Shown piece after piece: positions 32,116-36,703 of a stretch of 36,703 nt of DNA. Both the position numbers and the translations under genes were made by a program. The notes beneath the pieces are model-generated. The model did no database searches and was not told where the DNA came from. It saw only the letters and a program-made list of their open reading frames with translations. Source of the stretch: Schoenoplectus triqueter (Eukaryota > Streptophyta > Magnoliopsida > Poales > Cyperaceae); the NCBI GenBank assembly GCA_964058805.1, contig CAXKVV010001592.1, positions 1 to 36,703 on the forward strand. The letters are read 5' to 3'. Within the stretch, counting starts at the first letter, position 1. The number at the start of each line of letters is the position of its first letter.

Positions 32116-32783
32116 TAATAAATCAGAACATGTCAGTACCAGCAGTTACTCCGAAAGAGACATTACAGATGGGTCCAAGTAAAACATGTAACGAAACATA
32201 CCTTCATAGCGAATTTCTACTAACAGAAAATTCGGACAGCATCCTCCAAAGGAGAGTTTTATCCTCATCTAAACAGGAAGACACCTGTTTTGAGCTGAAC
32301 ATGTGTTGCTGCAACTCGCCTCCAGCTCTACTGTGCTCCGCTAGTCTAGACACGTCGAAAGCACAGCACAGGTGTAAGCTCGAACCAATGCAATCAAACA
32401 ATAAATTAGCCACTTAGGCTTTGATGGTCCCATCCGGGGAACACGTGGCATCTCCGTAGTTTCCACCAGCGCTAACCAGCTGCGCGACCATGACGGGAGA
32501 GACACGTGGCGAGGAGAATTTAAAAACCCTATCTGAGACCTGAGAGTGAGGTGAATGCGCGCCAAACCAGGTCGTCATCGGCGCTCCGGGACCGGGACTC
32601 CGGGGTTCCTAGGAAGAAAACAAAGCGGGAAAACGAACAATAAAATGGGCCTGAAGAGGAGAATTAGATATTTGGGCTTTTATTTGAGCCAGATCGGGTA
32701 CGAACTAAGGCTGATCCGGCCCGTTAATATCATCCTCTCCGCAGCTTGTGTTCACTGCGGTAATCAGGCTGACAGAGCTGCCT
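32116..32783. promoter_or_regulatory. Shared upstream region of the divergent PARP3-like and BASS4-like genes
   Basis: The two coding starts are head to head about 670 bp apart. ACACGTGGC occurs twice, at 32441-32449 and 32502-32510; this is an ABRE/G-box core that bZIP factors bind in abscisic-acid and seed expression. TGGGCC (32646-32651) and TGGGCT (32673-32678) are site II motifs (TCP targets) common upstream of genes for organelle proteins, and fit the BASS4-like gene. No convincing TATA box is seen for either gene. Whether the region truly works in both directions is inferred from spacing. Confidence 0.5.
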
Positions 32784-35700
32784 ATGGCCACCGTTGCAAC
32801 CGCTCACCAAGTTCGCGCTATACGACGATTTAAACCTCCCACCGCCGCCGTCAAAACAGTTTATCTGCCACCGCTACTTGGTCTTCTCGCCAGAAACCTG
32901 CATGGTATCTCCTCAAATCCCCTTCTATTGGGCGCCCCTTCCCTGTTCCACATAAAACCTCGCCCTTTTCTTCGCCCTTTGAGCGCCACTGGGGAGTCCG
33001 GCAAGGTAATTGATTTTTCTCTCGGAAGAAACTTTTATGTTGGTTCCAAGTACCAGCCATTGCTGTTGAAGGTTTAGATTTTGGCCGGAGGCTTCTGAGA
33101 GCTAAAAGAACTCTCCTTAATAATTGAGCCGCTAATTTTGAAGTAAGAATTGGAATAAAGCTAACTGTGACTGTTCACTGATGCCTTGTTTTCTCCGATT
33201 GTTAATTTTCACATGTTGGGATGCATCACGAGTATAATATAGACCAAGAGCCATACTGAATACTTCACTGTTTGTATTTAACAAACACACGCATTATTGC
33301 ATTTTTCTTTAGGCAGAAGGAAGTGCGAGTAATGATGGCTCTGAGGTTCAGGCAGGAGTTTCTCAATTGGGACAAGCCCTTTTGAACTTCTTCAAAAGCA
33401 ACTTCCTTCCCTTAGGTACATTCTTTCCTCTGCTTACCAGAAAGAGCAGCTTTTTTTTGTGGATTAATGTTACACTTTGAAGCAATGATTTCGAATCATA
33501 CAATGTATCGTGTATTGTAGTATTTATAGTATCATATCGTATCAAATTGTTTAAGATACACTAAGTTATTCTAAAAATTAAGTAATATAACTAGTTACAA
33601 ATGAATTTCATTAAAAAAAAAATTCAACAACAAAATCTATCATACTTTTATGGCGCGGCGTTATGTTGTATGCTATATGACCATTAAACACTATCAAAAT
33701 AAACTACTTCATTGTTAATTCTTAAAAATACAATTAATTTGTAAAAGAAAGTCATAGACAAATGTACAAGTTAAATATTAACACTATAACACAAAGAAGA
33801 CACATTTATATCTTGACAAAGATAAATTATAAAATGTATAAGTTTTCTAATATATATACACACTACACAGAGAAGTCACATTTATAGTTTTATACCTTGT
33901 GAATAATTCTACGGATATCATACTAACACACTTACACACTAACACATAATGTACAGTATACTAAATAATAAATAGTCAAATATTAATACTGTAAAATCGT
34001 ACCGTATCGTACGATTCGTATCGCCAACCTATAGAATCGTACGATTCGTATCGTGAATCATAAGATACTGAAATCACTGCTTTGAAGTGTTTTTTCTCCT
34101 TTGTTGAAGCTCTGGTGGGAGGACTAACATTTGGCTTGTTGAATCCAACACCTGGATGCCTGGCCCACAAGTATTCCCTCTCAAAATTCACCACATTTGG
34201 CATTTTCTTTATTTCTGGTATGTATTATCTTGAGTATGATTTTTCTTTTTAATTCTCCATTTTGTATTCAACATGCAGCTTTATGTGGTCCAGGACTCAT
34301 TTTGAGAACTAAAGAACTTAGTGCTGCTACAGAAGCCTGGCCTGCTGGACTTTTTGGTATTGTATGTTCCCCACTTCTTCCTTAAATACTAAGCTAATAC
34401 AACAAAAATCAAGAAAAAGAAAGGAATATATTTCTTTGAATAGTTTACATTTGAGCTTATTTGTGAATTAGTGAGATTTTGTTGGACTTACAGAGCTCAA
34501 TTCTAATTTTGACACCTCTGTTCTCAAGATTGATCATGCAAGTTCAATTGGTACCTCCTGAATTTGTCACCGGTATGCTATCAGTACAATAAATTGATCT
34601 TTTTTCAAATTGATTTATTGACGGTACAATGTTAGTTTATCTTGACAACCGTGTTGCTTGATAGGAGTGGCTATATTCTCTTGTATGCCTACAACACTCT
34701 CAAGTGGGGTTACGTTAACTCAGGTATGATTTTTCAAATATTTTTTCTCATTGTTGAAAATCCTACTAAATGATACTAACTAGTACAAACGTTGCAGCTT
34801 GTTGGCGGTAGTTCTGCTCTTGCTCTTGCGATGACTGTTGTTTCTAACTTGTTAGGAATTATGATTGTGAGTTTCCTTTTGCCTCATATCAGTGCACTCA
34901 GACATCTTGCTATGACTCAACTGTCAATGTTGCATATGCATTTTCTGTATCTACAACTCATCCCTTTGTTGGGTGGTAAATTCAAAAGAAGTATCTCATT
35001 TTACGTTACTACACTGATAATATTAGTTAATCCGGGTAATGGACAGACCAAGAATGATGCAACAATAAAAACTGAATCAGGATTAAAATTATACTAACAA
35101 TGTGTCTCTTGCACTTGCTGATGGTGAGTGATATAATTTTTCCTCCATGAGGAGTGGGCTGAAATCCTGCAAGTTGCAAGGAGTACTAGATGGGAGTTTT
35201 TAGGCAGATATTTGACAAGGAGTGTTAGCTAAGTGATCTGCTGGGGGTGTTTGTGGATTTAGACATCTTCAGATGCTAGGCCCTGCTCCTCTAAAGGAGG
35301 CCTCAGTTGCCATAAAATTGAAAAAATGGAAAATAAAGAAAGAAAAGGGAGTCACTATTTTTGAATCACAATTCCTCACTGATTAGATTATATATATATG
35401 ATATCATTTTTTTCCGACAAACTATCATTTTTGTTTTTTTGAGTTTTAAGATATAGGCCTCATTTGCTATCTTGTTTATATTAAGATCATCTCTAAGTAA
35501 AATTTTGTTATGTTCTAGTTTGAATATAGAAAACGTTTTTCATGATATTCTTCAATGATGTAGGGGCCCTATCGCCGATACCCAAAATGTAGGTCCCTTC
35601 ATGTAATTTGTCATTATGTAATTTCTTCAAGTTTCTCTTAACTATAGGTACCACTTTCCCTCTCAAGATACATAGGTGCAGGAGCTGGTGTGTCGCTCCC

Positions 35701-36703
35701 TACTGAACAGTTGTTCAAAAGCCTCGTAACCACTCTTCTTATCCCACTTGTTCTCGGAAAGGTGCGCGTAGTCCTCCCTTATATATGCTATTTTTTCAAT
35801 TATTTATATTTATACAAACTTCAGGCACTGACCACCCCAGTTGATCTCGTCTTGCTAGATCTTGCGAGAAGCCCCAAGAGGTGAGTCATTTTAAGATCAA
35901 TGAAGTATTGTTATTTCAATGTCTTCAGGTGTTGCAGAATTTGTTGACAAGAACCGGAACTCTTTTTCAGTGATTAGTGCTATTCTACTTAGTCTAGTAT
36001 GCCAACTAACTTCAAATGTTGATTGATAAATTCTTCATGCAAGTAAGTAGATCAAGATCATTGCTTTTAAGTGTTAAGGGTGAAACTTTTGCACTTGCTG
36101 TTCTTATTGGAGTGTATGGTTTTGACAGATACAGCTTATATTAATATTTTGTCAAAATGGAAAAATTCCTATCTTGCTTATGAAGCAGAACTTATTACTA
36201 GAAGGATTGCAAATTAAGTGTCCTCTTCTTATGCAAATGCAACTAAAAAATGTTTGAGATAATGTAAAGCACTCAACCTTGTATGTTAGAACTTAGAATG
36301 ATGAAAAGGTACAAGAACCAAGTCAGCAGCTTCAACATGATTGACTGTGAATTTACATTGGCTAATTTTTCTATTAAGAAGTTGCAATTCAAATTAAGTA
36401 TGGATAATCAAATGGCAATTACTCAATTTTTATTTTGTTGATGGGTGTTCTTTATATAATTAGCACTTAATATGCCAATGCAGAGTTTTACATGTTGCAT
36501 TGCTGGCAGCGAATGCTATTGCACTGCGAATAATGTTGGCAGTGTCAGGTGGTGGCAAAGATTTTGTTTTTTCAAAGAAAGAGTACACTTGCTGTCATTT
36601 TAGTTGCTAGTCAGGTAATCCAGTTTACTTTACATGGAAAGCTTCAAATTAGTAGATTAATTAAAGAATCATATTTGTAGAAAACTCTGCAAGTAATGGT
36701 AGC
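32784..36703 (+). CDS. BASS4: BASS4-like plastid sodium/metabolite cotransporter gene, partial; probably damaged
   Basis: Exons by splice consensus and family match: 32784-33005 (MATVATAHQV..., Arg/Pro/Leu-rich, chloroplast transit-like), 33313-33415 (LGQALLNFFKSNFLPL), 34110-34217 (NPTPGCLAHKYSLSKFTTFG), 34294-34361, 34494-34572 (LFSRLIMQVQLVPPEFVTG), 34665-34723 (SCMPTTLSSGVTLTQ), 34798-34866 (GGSSALALAMTVVSNLLG), 35648-35761, a 22-nt micro-exon 35859-35880 (LREAPRG), 35929-35996, about 36043-36113, 36484-36614, and 36681 to the window end (KTLQVMV). Phases agree from exon 1 to 35996. These are membrane segments of the SBF/BASS family, which imports organic acids with sodium across the plastid envelope; the BASS4 substrate is not established to my knowledge. 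Oddities: no AG acceptor fits the exon containing SRSRSLLLSVK (36043-36113), and a 2-base loss near 36581-36586 shifts the frame. The 3' end is outside the window. Confidence 0.8.
33483..34079. mobile_element. hAT-like non-autonomous element in intron 2 of the BASS4-like gene
   Basis: Ends are CAATGATTTCGAATC and, in reverse from the right, CAGTGATTTCAGTATC, matching hAT-style CARTG termini. CTTTGAAG is duplicated exactly at 33475-33482 and 34080-34087. The interior is AT-rich with GAATCGTACGATTC-type palindromic words near the right end (33999-34050). 597 bp with no gene. Its right end is only 30 bp upstream of the next exon, so what remains of the original intron there includes just the acceptor tract. 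Confidence 0.8.

Noticed and set aside
32043..32417. 124-codon plus-strand ORF
   Set aside because: Antisense to the first PARP3 exon and its upstream region, without a recognisable domain.
32555..32833. 92-codon ORF overlapping the BASS4-like start
   Set aside because: Different frame from the transit-peptide exon and Arg/Gly-rich by composition. The BASS4 frame continues into matching exons.
34792..35097. ORF reading past the BASS4 exon into the intron
   Set aside because: Family similarity stops at 34866, where GTGAGT gives a good donor; the rest is intron.

Overview
The window is nuclear DNA from a flowering plant, probably a eudicot. It is AT-rich, gene-poor and full of small transposons. 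The evidence is a LITTLE ZIPPER microprotein gene, a plant-type PARP3 relic with plant-like introns, a plastid BASS4-like transporter gene, and a Ty1/copia element primed from initiator tRNA-Met. I cannot name the species.

Layout: 1-10,800 is intergenic. It holds repeats of a GGGTC-rich transposon family, a CACTA-like relic around 4.2-5.2 kb and a decayed coiled-coil fragment near 6.2 kb. 10,840-12,900 is a well-preserved small gene, a ZPR3/4-type LITTLE ZIPPER, with a TATA box, a 5'-UTR intron and an 85-residue ORF ending in a DLNxxP repression motif. 12,900-14,930 is a cluster of four small elements: an imperfect foldback, a SINE-like head, a GGGTC element with a 9-bp target duplication, and a near-perfect 180-bp-arm hairpin. 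16,964-21,925 is a complete but dead copia retrotransposon (255-bp LTRs, CTATA target duplication) inside older repeats. 22-28.4 kb is intergenic with two or three small hAT-like elements.

28.4-36.7 kb is a head-to-head pair. On the minus strand lies a wrecked PARP3 gene that has lost most of its BRCT domain, part of WGR and the core of the catalytic domain. On the plus strand lies a BASS4-like transporter gene whose exons are mostly intact. It includes a 22-nt micro-exon, a frameshift near 36.58 kb and one splice junction I could not make canonical, and it runs off the window end. The shared upstream region carries two identical ABRE/G-box motifs and site II motifs. Each gene of the pair has an intronic transposon.

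The most interesting points are the EAR-type tail on the ZPR microprotein and a near-consensus HD-ZIP III site in its promoter; the GGGTC family, which moves with 9-bp duplications; the palindrome-ended foldback family, present as a young and an old copy; the copia element with TA...TA termini; and the asymmetric decay of the PARP3/BASS4 pair. All alignments were made by eye against remembered family members, so exon borders and homology calls need a search to confirm.
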